Shown in pieces: positions 44,721 through 55,764 of a stretch of 64,000 nt of DNA (the first letter of the stretch is position 1; the number at the start of each line of letters is the position of its first letter). The notes under the pieces were generated by a model. The model worked only from the letters and a program-made list of their open reading frames with translations, was not told the DNA's origin and ran no database searches. Origin of the DNA: Pseudoneurospora amorphoporcata (taxonomy: Eukaryota > Ascomycota > Sordariomycetes > Sordariales > Sordariaceae); the NCBI GenBank assembly GCA_033297205.1, contig MU859245.1, positions 1 through 64,000 of the forward strand, given 5' to 3'. The translations under genes were made by a program, and so were the position numbers.

Positions 44721-47144
44721 CTGATCGACTGAACATGCACTTTGGTGAGATGGTGAGATGGTTGACTGGACGCTTCTGAAGATGAAGGGGTGACGGTCGA
44801 TTTGCCACTAGACAAAACGGACTGCGCTAACTGGGGAACCAAGGCGGGCGCCCTGATGGAGTCGGAGACCGACTGTCTACATGGACCCCGTCAAGATCCT
44901 TAAAAAGCGGATTGCTTCGTCCTTGACGCGGCGAGGGTCAACCCTCCAGTTGCGGATAGCTGCGATGAAAAACATGTTGAGTGAGGGTGCTTTGCATGAA
45001 GCGGATGGGGTGTTTGACGTGTAGGATGACTTGAGGCCTAACGCTGGCCATGAAAATCCTGTGGATGCTCTGGTAGTATGTGGCGGTGCTACTGAGATGA
45101 CTTGCTGACGGTGTGACGGTTGTTTGAGGCGGCTAGTCGTGAAGTCAACGAAGCAAAGGATCGTGAACAGGAAGAAGTACCAGGCTGTCAGAACCCCACC
45201 ATTTATACTCTCATGCAGCCATCGTGAAAGTTTGTCATCACCCCTCCGGTATCGTGAGTTGGTAAACCCCCACCATTCCTTCCAATTTGAGGTTGTTTCG
45301 GGTTTCGGGATGAGTAAGTTATCCATCAAGTGACCCCTAGTATCGTGAGTCTCAGCGAGTGAAGATGCCTCAAAAGTGCTGCCAAGAGCTTTCTTATCTC
45401 TGTGGGCACCTTGGCGGCAAGCTCTCGGTCCCGACGGTCAACTTGGAGAAGAGACGAAAGGAAGATAAGAGGCGGCACGTGATGGTTCACGGTGAGCCTG
45501 GGACCCCACGGTGAAGCGGGCGGTACAGAGATAGGTAGGTACCTGGACTCTGGAAGATGAGGCGTGATTGCAAGGCAACTTGCTCATGGTGCAAAGGAGT
45601 CCATGTGACGACGAAGCAAGACGTGATTTGTCAGCCCTACAAGATCCATTCAGATGCTCAATCATGGCTTGGAGTCATGAAAAGGGTCAAAATATGGCGG
45701 TCAACAAATGTGTCAGCAGGCAAAGCTGGTGGATGTTCGCGGGCTGTGTTCGAGTTCATTTGATGTTTCAATGGAGAATGACTGACTGATGGAGTTGGCG
45801 GCTGCTCGAATTGGCGCCGCAGTTTGGTCAGCAAGCACAAACCAGGATTTGATGCAGTCCAGGACTGTAACCAGCCAATGGATAACCTCTGCACAAATAA
45901 AGTTATCGCCAATGCCAGGAACAGCCCGCAAATAGTGGGGCCTTTCGGAGGGGTTCGGCTATCACGAACGTCTTTTTGGCAACAACAATTCCATGTTCAT
46001 TCTTGATGGAGAAGGAGCTGCCAAGGATGATGACACAGTTTTCTGGCAACCTTTGGTCCTTCCAAGTCGATGCACTCTCTTCAAGGATAGGCTTCCTTTC
46101 AAGTTGTCTTGAATGTTCCTTCGAATGTTCGTAGTCGGCATCACAAGGGAAATGGAATGCAATCAAAATGTTATCCATTTCATCTCTCCTTCATTCTCCC
46201 CCCATTCCACCCTCTGTTCCATTCTTGTCGCATTCCACATTGAAAAAAACCTGTGGGGGCAATGGCGATGGCGCGCTGTTCTCGCTGCCATGAGGACGCG
46301 AGCTCGCTGTTGACCAACTGACTCAGCGGGAGCCAGCCACGTCTTGTCTTCCGTTGCTCCGAGACCTCCCGACTGTCATCTTCCAAATGATTGTCAGGAT
46401 AGGGCATAGGCACCAGCTGCCAATACAGGACTGACTATCCTCTAGTCTGTCTAATCAGTCAGATGTTTTTTTACACTTGGCGAGTCAAAGTCTCAGAACA
46501 TGACCATAATGCGTCCAACATCTCTGCTTCTTTCACTTCACGAGCATCATCACCCTGAGGTTCACCATCATATGGTCCAGCCCTTTCCCAACATCAAAAT
46601 CATGCCAAGCCCTGCGGCTGAATATGACGATGATCGCCATGGCGAGCTTGTCGTCGGCCCGGGATATTCCCATGGGTCATCATCCACTCCTTCCATTCTC
46701 CCGAACATGCCGGGAAGTGTCAAACAGCCAAATGCTGACCCCTTCACAAGCTTCGACCAATCGACTTTCACATGTTTCAGCGATCCCGAACGTCTGGATC
46801 AACTATCAACAGCTCACCACTCCCGAGACACTCCCAGAGACAAGACCCTGGAGAAAAACACTCACAGCCTTCGTTTCCCTGGCACACACGTGTCAGCATG
46901 TTCTTACGACCGCCGTCAACACCGATGACCCCTCCCAAGTCATAGAGAGCATGTTTCCCGGAATAGCCCATATGATAGGGACAAGGGAAGAAGCTTGATG
47001 GACCACGGGAGCAAAGGCCTTCGAATCAAAGAAAACACAGCAGTCTCACCGTTCATCTCCTTCTCTCGGGTTTCCACATGCAATCCAGTCTTGATGAATC
47101 AAGTCCCACTCCGGCCTCTTTTCGTTTCCACACGCCCTCCGCCA
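41959..47144. other. Long interval without a supported gene
   Basis: About 5.2 kb. Minus-strand frames at 42978-43427 and 43316-43672 look partly protein-like (PTLSLFINNGEPINVPGVMM), and a GTAAGC donor plus TTCTCAG acceptor lie between them, but the join is out of frame. Plus frames at 46500-46998 are similarly unsupported. A (CAA)n tract lies at 42966-42990, a T22-type homopolymer at 44693-44720, and GGTAGGTAGG words at about 43997 and 45532. A spliced gene could be hidden here. Confidence 0.45.
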
Positions 47145-47157
47145 CGGTGATCCTCGG
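47145..47157 (+). promoter_or_regulatory. CGG-N7-CGG site upstream of alternative oxidase
   Basis: CGGTGATCCTCGG: two direct CGG triplets seven bases apart, about 245 bp before the ATG and 114 bp before the TATA box. In Neurospora crassa the alternative oxidase induction motif is described as CGG repeats spaced by seven bases, bound by the zinc-cluster pair AOD2/AOD5. The match in spacing and position suggests the same control here; this is inference. Confidence 0.6.
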
Positions 47158-47270
47158 GTGTGCCTTATCTCCGTCATAGCTCCATCGCTTTGCGATTTCC
47201 ATATCCAAGTGTATACGGATCTTCTGTGTGATGGAGCTGTCTAGTGCGTCGGCCATGGCTCGAGCGTCTG

Positions 47271-47277
47271 TATAAAG
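47271..47277 (+). promoter_or_regulatory. TATA box of alternative oxidase gene
   Basis: TATAAAG 126 bp before the ATG, followed by a pyrimidine-rich leader. Confidence 0.55.
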
Positions 47278-47402
47278 CTTCTTCTGCCTCGTGCCCTCTT
47301 TCGTCGTGGTGTCCCTTGAGTGAGATCCTCCTGAAAGAGTGAGACGTCATCTGAGTCACAGTCGTTTCCTTCTTCAGTCGCAAACTCACAGCATCAACAA
47401 CC

Positions 47403-48703
47403 ATGGCTCACCGTCTCCCAGACCGCTCCAAGCTCCGGCTCCTCACCAAGGGCGTGTCTGCTGGCTCGTCCTTCTTCACTCCCGCGCCGTTTGTCGGCTA
47501 CGCTGCTCTCCGTCATCCTCGCGCCATCTCGACAAGCAAAACCTCTGAGAAGCCGGCTATCGCTATTCCTACCGGCCATGTTTCTCCTCCTGTCGTTCCT
47601 GCCACACGTGCTGCTGGTACTCCTTCGGCTTCGACTTCGACTTCGACTTCAGACGTTGTTGAAGGACAGGCCTTTGCTCATTTGACACTCACGTGGCCCC
47701 ACGAGGGTTGGAATGAGAATGTTCTCTTGAACGTTGTTCCCAGCCATCGTGAGCCTAGGACTTTCGGTGACTGGATTGCATGGAAGATTGTCCGCACTTG
47801 CAGGTTCGTACACGCCCTGCATCCTCCCGTTATTCGACGCTAACAGATGGTCAAGGTTCTGGATGGATCTTGTCACTGGTATGCGTCCTGAGCAGCAGGT
47901 CGACTCCAAGAATCCAACGACTGCTGTGGCTGCCATTAAGCCCTTGACTGAGCACCAATGGGTAGGTCCATCTCAACCAACTCACTGACCGCATTCTGGG
48001 CTAACAACACTAGCTCGTCCGCTTCATCTTCCTCGAGTCCATTGCTGGTGTCCCCGGCATGGTTGCTGGTAGCTTGCGCCATCTCCACTCCATCCGCCGT
48101 TTCAAGCCTGACCAGGGCTGGATCAAGTCCCTTCTCGAGGAGTCCTACAACGAGAGAATGCATCTCCTCACCTTCCTCGAGATGTACAAGCCTGGCTGGT
48201 TTATGAGACTTGTCGTGCTCGGTGCCCAGGGCGTCTTCTACAACGCCATGTTCATCTCCTATCTCTTCTCTCCCAAGATCTGCCACCGCTTCGTCGGCTA
48301 CCTTGAGGAAGAGGCTGTTCACACTTACACCCGCTGCTTGCTCGAGCTCGACCATGGCTTCCTGAAGAAGTGGACTGACCCCAAGTTCCGCATCCCCGAT
48401 CTTGCTGTCCGCTACTGGAACATGCCCGAGGGTCACAGGACCATGAAGGATCTCATCCTCTACGTTAGAGTAGGTTTCGTCGCCACCTCTGCAAGTCGTT
48501 CTATTGCTAATAATTCACAGGCTGATGAGGCTTCCCATCGTGGCGTCAACCACACCTTTGGCAACCTCGACCAGGCCTCCGACCCCAACCCCTTCATGGA
48601 GTCCCCCGGTGGTGGAATCGTCAAGGCCTTCCCCAAGCACCTCTCCGTTACCAGGCCAGCCGGTCTGGAGCGTGAGGAGGTGATCAGCAAGGAGACTCAT
48701 TAA
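47403..48703 (+). CDS. aox1: Mitochondrial alternative oxidase, 384 aa, four exons
   Basis: Exons 47403-47803, 47847-47961, 48014-48469 and 48521-48703; the three introns (43-52 bp) have GT...AG ends with CTAAC or GCTAAT branch sequences. The spliced frame is 385 codons. It transfers electrons from ubiquinol to oxygen, making water without proton pumping, at the matrix face of the inner mitochondrial membrane. Diiron ligands are visible in the four canonical motifs: FLES (E180), NERMH (E219, H222), GYLEEEA (about E271) and ADEASH (E327, H330). The N-terminal ~60 residues are basic and Ser/Ala-rich as expected for import. In the last motif Ser replaces the commoner Val/Lys between E and H, outside the ligands. 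The long antisense frame over exon 3 is a shadow. The gene stands alone, with a TATA box and a CGG-N7-CGG site upstream. Confidence 0.95.
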
Positions 48704-50469
48704 AACGCCAGACGCCACCATGGAGATATCTTGTTGAAGACGCAAAGACAAACGAAAGTCTGTCTCTTCTTCCCCCGGCTTGAGGAGGACTCAGTGGACC
48801 ACCAGCCTCTTTATTTCCTTTTCCCCTTCCATCCGGTATCTGGTGGAGTAAGAAGAAGACATACACTCTGAGGATATACCCAGGCCTTCTTAATTCTGCA
48901 CTACGGATTTTACGGCCACAGATTGGGCCCAGCTTAATGGTTTCCTTTTCGGTTTTTCGGTTTTTCGGTTTTTCAAGATGGAGTTCGGCGCAAGGTTTTT
49001 TATTCTTTATTATTGCGTCCTGCAGTTGGCATTCATCCCGTACATTTAGGTTTTGGGGAAGCTGGCTCGGATGCTTCGGATATAAGGAAGGATGGGCAGG
49101 GGGGGCATTTTGGATAAGGGCCCCTTTTTTTGAGCACATGTGGTAGACTAGATCCACTGCCAATAGACTGGACTTTATGATTCATTTCAAGTTGCACTGC
49201 TGCACATTTTGACGCGGACCCCTATCTTGGCGTAACACTACTTCTTATCACTGCATTAGTGCGGACGGGTTCATAAAGCCGTCACAACTCGACAACTGGA
49301 GCAGGAGAACTGTAATTGTACATACCAAGGTAGCAGGATACCAAAGATTCCACCACTTGCTGGAGAACGGTGGAGTCGTGGTCAAACTAAGGTAGGAGGA
49401 CTGGAAAGTTGACGTCATGAATCATGGTAGGAACTATGTTGATATCAACAGCGTCAACGCTTATCGAGTCCAGTCATCACAACGTAAGGTAGCAGGCGAT
49501 ATCGAACAAGTCTACAACCGAGCGGGAGGTATCAAACAACTCCCTCCGCAACGCAGTGAACAACTACTTTCTTACCACTACTACTCACTAACAAGTACCA
49601 CAGCCTGTGTACATGGGGGCTTGGCCACCAAGGAAGACGCCCAATAGGACGTGTCGCCTCCTCCTCCTCTACCTACCACGGCCTCGGGGGCTTTTTCTAT
49701 CAGGAGACAGAGATGAGATGTGGGTTCTGGACTTGAACCAAGTGAGGGACATAAAGGTACCTTACCCTCGATGATGCCGGGGTTGCTCTGGCCATGCCGT
49801 CAAAGCGGTTAAGGTGAATTACCTAGGTAAGGTTAGGTAGGTACCTACCTAGGTACCTTATACTTCCCCCAGCCGAGCTTGTTGAGAAATTCGAGGCGGA
49901 CACTATGGACTGACTATACGCTGGGACATTCTCCCCCGTCTTGTGCTTTGCAGTTGAACTCATAGACGCGTACCTGTTTTCAAAAGTCCCGATACGACCA
50001 GACTGGAAAGAAAACGGACGGTGTTTTCCCTATCACTAAGGTAGGTAAAGTACCACAGCATCATCATCAGTCCATCACCATCACCGAACACTCACCAACT
50101 TCATGCCAGACATGAATAAATAAGGTATGGAAGGGAAGGCAATACGGCTGTATATTTGCCACCTTGAACTTACCTACCTAAGGTACCTTAATGTATCTCG
50201 CCCTCGGCAGATATTGAATCCGAAGGATAAAACGAAGATCACCAATATCACCACAACCCCCATGCCGACCATCACCACAACTACAACACCAACAATCGAC
50301 ACCGTCGCCGTCTGGGCCCTTCTCCTCCCACTTAACAATAGTAACTTGGACGCCACCTCACTGGCAGTTGCAGTCTTCCACCGCAATTAAATCGCCTTCT
50401 TCTTCCCTCACAACGCATACTATCGCCCGCGACAGGAAGCGGAGCGGAGGGTAGTGCTAGGACTCAACT

Positions 50470-50700
50470 GGCCTCTAACCGGTTTGCCCTGCCCATCGTG
50501 CAAGGCTGGCTGGGTGCTCCTGGTGATGATCGGTGTCGGTGATGGTTCTTTGGTGGTTCTTAGTGTGAACCAGACCTTCGTCGACGACTGGAGGCTTTGC
50601 AAGTGAGTGCTTGCTTGTAGCACCAATCCGCGCTCTCGAGATGTGTAGAGGTAGTATGTGGATCTCGAATGGGAGTACGACGGATGGACATGGGCGTGTG
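50470..50700 (+). repeat. Diverged direct repeat, copy 1
   Basis: Shares ordered blocks with 50990-51180: CATCGTGCAA(G/A)GCTGG, then CTTGTAGCACCAATCCGCGC, then GGATCTCGAATGGG. Blocks keep order but spacing differs. Confidence 0.6.
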
Positions 50701-50989
50701 GTGACCGTGCAAACGGCCTTGCTGGCGGCAGTCAAAAGTCGAAGACACTTATGACGATTTGGGTGTTTCGAGGGGTTGTTCTGTGTGGATGTTGTTGTAG
50801 AGGCCAGAGGGCACCCATTGCCCATTGCCTAGAGGTAGCCACAGTCAGGAAGGTTGGTCCGGTGGAACTTGGTACCCCAAGTACCTATTTGCAAACTCTG
50901 GGGATGCACGATTATAATAATAGTTAGTAAGGTAAGGTACCTGGATAGGGAGGCTGAGGGAGTGGATGGTTTGGGTTGAGGCCCAACTC

Positions 50990-51180
50990 GTGGGCTCTAA
51001 AGCCTGGCGCCCATTTCCATCGTGCAAAGCTGGTGGCGGTGATTACGTGGGTTCTCTAACTGTGAGGGAGTGTCGAGGCTGGTGGTTTTGCAGGCGCTTG
51101 CTTGTAGCACCAATCCGCGCTTTCGAGTTGGATCTCGAATGGGGAACGAGCACGACAATGGAAAGGTTCGTTGTTGCTGG
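50990..51180 (+). repeat. Diverged direct repeat, copy 2
   Basis: Second copy of the 50470-50700 repeat, with shorter spacing between the conserved blocks. Confidence 0.6.
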
Positions 51181-51802
51181 TTCCTACTAATACGGCTTTG
51201 ATGCTCGGCCAGCAGCGGTCCAGAACGATAGACCGAAACCAGTGTTTCCTTGAAAGACTGCCCGGATTAAGGGCTCCTCTTGACCTTTGTTGGCGGCCCT
51301 TGGTCAGCGTTTGAGAGTTTTGACGGCCCCCGGGCCGTGCTTGGTTGGACGAGATGAACAAGACGGGAGACTTCATCGGGCGCTTGGTTGGATCTGGGAA
51401 TGGAATCGATTGGGATGGAAGAATAGGTCCGGTACCTGTGATGTTTTGGTGAGTGTCGAAGTATCTCGTCGTCCAGCTCAGATTCGGGTGACATCGCGAT
51501 CGAGGTAGTATCTGGTACCTGGCGGATGTTCTGCAATCCCAAGTCCCGGGGTTTGGGCTAAGTGTTTGGACTTCGGATGAGGATTCCTGGTTGCTAGGAC
51601 GAATAGTGGGCGCTGCGGGATAGTGACGCGTTGAGCCCCGAGCTGGCGTGGGCTTGCGAGGATGGAAAATGAGGCAGTGTTTCGGCCACCTAACCAACAT
51701 TCGGGACAGTCTGTGATAGCCCAGCAATGGGAAGCCTCAACTTGGCCTCCTAACGTCCATAGCGTAAGAGGGTGATCGGTAGCCCAGATTTTAGCTAACC
51801 GC

Positions 51803-52021
51803 TATCACAGGATTAGACCTGTGATATGCCCACCCTGCACTGCCTCTTAGATGTGCCATGCCCATCGTCATGGCACGGTCACGTGCAGGTCATGTGCGCG
51901 CACGGCCTGGCTTCCAGGGCTCTCGCCCCATATAGCCAGTCCTCCGCACACATCCTCTCCCTCTCCTTCGCACAACAATGTATATCCTACCCTACCCCCA
52001 ACAGTGCCTCGCCCCGTGATA
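51803..52021 (+). repeat. LTR of Gypsy element 2
   Basis: 219 bp. It shares the CACGTGCGCGCACGG core and the CTCGCCC...CCGCACAC blocks with the Gypsy-1 LTRs. Confidence 0.8.
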
Positions 52022-53398
52022 GTTTGTTGTGCCTACTATCGCGCTGCGCGCGCTCAAGGGAGATAGATTCAGATCTGCGTTTCGCATAGAAACACCATTC
52101 AAATCACATCCGCGATCAATTGTATCCGTGATCAAAGACTCAACCCGTTCGCAAAGCGGGCAAGGAAAGACTCGGTCGCAAACGAACATCACGACTCGAG
52201 CCAGGTAACACGACAGGCATCAAAGCCTCATCTCTTTCCCCCTCTCCTACCTATTATCAAGACGGTGTGTTCTAGCAACAACCGCATCCGCATTAATTGA
52301 GTGATCAATAACGGACCAGCTATGGGTTATTACTAACAACTTCATCGCAGCAACTGCTATCGGCGCCCTTTAAGCTACCGACCCCGCAAATCAAGCGATT
52401 TACGATACCCTAGCTAAGGCACTTACAAATCTCGACAACGATCCCAATACTCGTACTCCATCAAATTATACCGTTAACTACGCTCTTGCGCTCGCCTCGG
52501 TCCCGGTACTCCACGACGTAGCTCTCGCCCACTTTCAAGTCCTTCCAAAGACAAAGGGACAAGCACGCCGAGGCCATTAATAAGGTCCGCGCTCAACTCA
52601 AGCAAATTCAAGAAACCAAAACACTAGCTATTAACAATAACTGCGGGCGTTAATGGTAGCGGCTATAGGTTAGTACAATCACGCACGTATATTACCCTAT
52701 TCGATAGCAAAGGCGCTACCCAATTAGAAAAGGCGGAAAAGTACCGCTCCTAGCGTATAAAAGGCAAGCTATGCTAGATTAATAAGCTGACCTACTATAC
52801 CTCAAAGCTTAAGCGCTTCTCGTACATTGCTAAATATTTCGAAAGCCCTCCTTTCGCGGCTATCGAATCCCAACTGGCTAATATCTTCGAATACTCTACT
52901 AACGATACTAAGTAGAAATAGAAGACCGCTATAGATCTTTTCAAAGAGCTTGATACTAAGTATAATAACTCTGACCTTACTGTTATCGCTCGCCGCGAAC
53001 TAGTTCTAGACGATCTAAAAATAACTAAAGACATACGCTAGGCCGCCTTTAAAGACCGCTTTACCATCTTCATTAACTAGTACGATATAGATAACGCTAT
53101 AAAGGTGTACTACCTTCGTAATAAGGTTAATAAGGTTGTTCGCGATGCTATCGCTCACTAATACCCGCTCCCTACTAATAACGACTATAATAAGTAGTTT
53201 TAAATAACCCGCTCCCTAGGTTAGAGCTATAAGAATAACGTTTACTACAAAAAGCTCGCTAACCTATTTTATAAACTACTCTCCTTAAATAACTATAATA
53301 CTACCTCGTCTTTAGAGTAGCCCGTAAATTAAAGCGGTAATGTAATAGACCTTAATTCTATATTCGCTACTAATATTACTATATATAGTATATATTAA
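51803..53398 (+). mobile_element. Gypsy element 2: truncated, heavily RIPed (LTR plus gag)
   Basis: A 219-bp LTR (51803-52021, TATCACAGG...CCCGTGATA) related to the Gypsy-1 LTR is followed by the same post-LTR word (TTTGTTGTGCC / GCGCTGCGCGCG). The gag remnant follows Gypsy-1 gag order (EKAEKYRS-like, then YNNSDLTVIARREL near 52955-53000). It stops abruptly around the IDLNSI segment, just before where the zinc knuckle would lie, at about 53398. No pol or 3' LTR is present. A/T content and stops exceed those of Gypsy 1, so the copy is older or more often RIPed. Confidence 0.8.
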
Positions 53399-53897
53399 CG
53401 TGTGGTGTCACACGGACATTGCCCACAGTCCAGGGGTTAGGATCACAAGACTCAACAGAGCCTCAACGCTTAGCATTAGCCTCAAGATGCTTAGTGGCCT
53501 CCGGCCACAACACCCACCTCGGCCGGACCCTCGACCGGACCCGCAGCCAGACCCTCGGCCGGACCCTCGGCCACGGTTATCCTAGAAGCAACTACAGCCA
53601 ACCAAGTAAGAAGCAGGGCGCCCGGATAAAGGACAGCACTAAAAGGAAGATGAAGAATAGATAAAGGCATTCAGGAAGATCTACACGTATGTAGACTGCT
53701 AGATAGATGTCTTGAAGCCTCAGGCGACAAGGCTTGATGCGTACCTCAAGCACGTACTGATTTCTTTTGACATAAGAAGGTCTTGAAGCCCAACCTTCTC
53801 CTGGAGGTTGAGAAGATTAACAAGGCTTTCGAGACCAAAGTAGTTTATTAGCTAAATTGAACTACTGTTCCAAGCCCTAAATACAGCCATTGTCATA
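53399..53897 (+). repeat. Dispersed repeat R1, forward copy
   Basis: Matches the reverse complement of 10486-11040 and the window start (1-100). It contains a 12-bp-type minisatellite (CGGCCGGACCCT, about 53517-53572) encoding RPDPRPDP, and ends with a short frame KVLKPNLLLEVEKINKAFET plus stop. Probably the tail of a retroelement Gag-like ORF; family unknown. It abuts the truncated Gypsy 2. Confidence 0.65.
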
Positions 53898-54084
53898 TGT
53901 GGCTAGTATTGTGCCTTGTAACTGCCTTGTACTACCTTGTAGTATAGAAGGCTGATTGTTGAGGATACTATTCCTTCTACATTATAGAATTAGTTAACTT
54001 AGCCCCTACAGAATCTACTAGAATAAAGAGGTTTTGTTACAGGACTGTGACTAGCTATATAGTTGTGCATCCCGATTGTTAACG
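53898..54084 (+). repeat. Tandem unit R2, first copy
   Basis: Starts TGTGGCTAGTATTG and contains AACTGCCTTGTACTACCTTG and CAGAATCTACTAGAA. The next unit begins immediately at 54085. Confidence 0.7.
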
Positions 54085-54291
54085 TGTGGCTAGTACTGCT
54101 GTGCCTTGTAACTGCCTTGTACTACCTTGTAATATAGAAGGCTGATTGCTAAGGACATTATTCCTTCTACGTCATAGAATTAGTCGACTCAGCCCTCACA
54201 GAATCTACTAGAACATAGAGGTTTCACCACTGCGTTCTGGATTCTCGAACCTGTTCAGCATTCTCCCTAGATTGATTTGTCATTATGGAAT
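54085..54291 (+). repeat. Tandem unit R2, second copy, continuing into the duplicated host repeat
   Basis: Same blocks as 53898-54084. The last ~70 bases (TTCACCACTGCGTTCTGGAT to ATTATGGAAT) are found again at 55214-55286. Confidence 0.7.
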
Positions 54292-54676
54292 TGTTACGAA
54301 CTTAAGCAAGACACACGGGCCGACCAGACCGCTGGGAGACTATCACCACTCTAGGACTGGTTGATGTAACCCCAAGGTCTGGGATTGGCCAGGAAGGCGT
54401 GGTACTATAGTGCTCACGCTAAGCAAGTGCTCATAGTGAGCAGGTGCTCACGGTGAGCAGGAGTCGCGAGTGAGCAAGCAAGACTCAAGATGGATATAAG
54501 GGCGACTAGAGAACGCAGATTGTCAGATAAGTTCGACAGTAGTCAATTGATCTTTATCACCGAGACACGTATAACGCTACTATACTTGTTGTGAACCTTT
54601 TGGCTTCACCGAACAGCACTGATAGTCTTTACCTTCAGCTATCCCACTTAGGCAGATCAGACTGCCGTTCGTCACA
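54292..54676 (-). repeat. Solo LTR, family C, with target duplication GGAAT
   Basis: 385 bp, read in reverse as TGTGACGAAC...GTTCGTAACA. GGAAT flanks it at 54287-54291 and 54677-54681. The uninterrupted target is present at 55282-55286. It is the least mutated of the family-C copies in this window. Confidence 0.9.
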
Positions 54677-55170
54677 GGAATGCAACAGAAACTCATAGAT
54701 TCAACTCTTTCCTTTCATAGTATAGTACTCTTACAAGCACCTCTACACTCTAGAAGCTTCCAGACACTCAGCATTTATATATATAAAGACCTCTCCTCTC
54801 CGTTAGTTAGTCACTCCTTAAGCAAGCAAGCAAGCAAGCAAGGACACTCAAGCAATACAATACGGTCTTTCTTATAGTGCAGAGTTCACTATAATAAGTT
54901 GTTTTCCACAGTGCAGAGTTCACTGTAATCTTCTGTCTTGAGAGCAGAGTCCTCTCTAAGACCTCTTTTACAACACTCCTATTGTATTTGCAACTACGCT
55001 GCAATTACGCTGCTTCCTTCAGCACTGCTGTCGTACCACCACTTCCGCTCCGCTCAGCTACAAGTGCATAGTTCACTGTAGCATCCCTATACTAGTACTA
55101 TCATCATAGGCTAGTTAGGGCATTGCAGCAAAACACCGATGTTCGTTAGCAAGCGAACATCGTCCTATCT
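54677..55170. other. Repeat-derived interval, no gene
   Basis: Contains a (CAAG)n tract near 54823-54842 and a TATATATAAAG word at 54777-54787 with a CT-rich follow-up, plus repeated TGCAGAGTTCACT(G/A)TA units near 54880-54930 and a reduced form near 55070. No open frame of note. Confidence 0.45.
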
Positions 55171-55296
55171 TTTAGGTTTGGCTTAGTGGTCAGATGCACT
55201 ACCGCCCTGTTATAGGTTTCACTACTGCATTCTGGATTTTCGAACCTATTTAGTATTCTCCCTAGATTGATTTGTCATTATGGAATGCAACAGAAG
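55171..55296 (+). repeat. Second copy of the host repeat, with tRNA-like head and empty LTR site
   Basis: TGGCTTAGTGG (55179-55189) fits the Pol III A box, and TTTTCGAACC about 60 bp on fits a B box, so this may be a SINE-like head. The following ATTCTGGATT...ATTATGGAATGCAACAG matches 54224-54291 plus 54677-54689 without the LTR. Confidence 0.5.
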
Positions 55297-55566
55297 TGTC
55301 ACAGGCATTGCCTGCTCTATGTATATCACGGTGCAGGGCGAGAGGTAGGGGGTAGATGTGACATACGTAGTTGTACGAGGAGAGAGGAAGGGAAGAGAGG
55401 GAGGTGTGCGGTCTGGATATAAGATAGGGCTGAGCTATGCCCTGGATCCAGACCGAGGCCCACTGGTGTATGCGTGCGATCCTATTGGCCAATGGCCAAT
55501 GGAGACTCGATGGCTGTGCCAATCGTGCAGTACATCACCAGTACCATCACAGGTAATCCTGTGATA
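55297..55566 (-). repeat. Reverse Gypsy-type LTR with a 27-bp LTR start fragment at its left edge
   Basis: 55324-55566 reads in reverse as TATCACAGGATTACC...CACGTGATA-type LTR. 55297-55323 repeats the first 27 bases of the LTR at 55875 in forward orientation. No target duplication is seen, so truncation or rearrangement is likely. Confidence 0.6.
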
Positions 55567-55754
55567 CGTGAACCCCTATAGAATGTGTGATGGCTCACTC
55601 TGGTGTTGGCTCACCGTGAGCCCGTGCGTCAATGAACACCTGCATACGCCCTTCTAGCCCGTGCTTGACCTCCCGGGTGTTACACTGGTTATTACCAGTG
55701 AGTGGTCGGGTCCCGACGGCTTGGACGACCCTAGTGTCGCTTAAGTTCGTAACA
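55567..55754 (+). repeat. Family-C LTR, 3' fragment
   Basis: Ends CGCTTAAGTTCGTAACA like 11252-11725; the 5' half is missing. Confidence 0.6.
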
Positions 55755-55764
55755 CTAAAGCCGC

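Larger units (their letters stand above)
48704..51802. other. Intergenic with diverged direct repeats and palindromic motifs
   Basis: The 3' flank of the oxidase gene has a repeated CGGTTTTT unit near 48945-48970. Around 49820-49862 lies a dense palindrome cluster (AGGTAGGTACCTACCT). Two diverged direct repeats lie at 50470-50700 and 50990-51180, sharing GCTTGCTTGTAGCACCAATC and GGATCTCGAATGGG. Short frames, including a hydrophobic minus-strand one at 50174-50386, are not convincing genes. Confidence 0.55.

Noticed and set aside
47936..48436. 166-codon frame antisense to alternative oxidase
   Set aside because: It mirrors the conserved oxidase exon 3 and has no start context or promoter.
53898..54291. 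Tandem R2 units as the two LTRs of one element
   Set aside because: They are directly adjacent with no interior, lack inverted terminal bases and show no target duplication.
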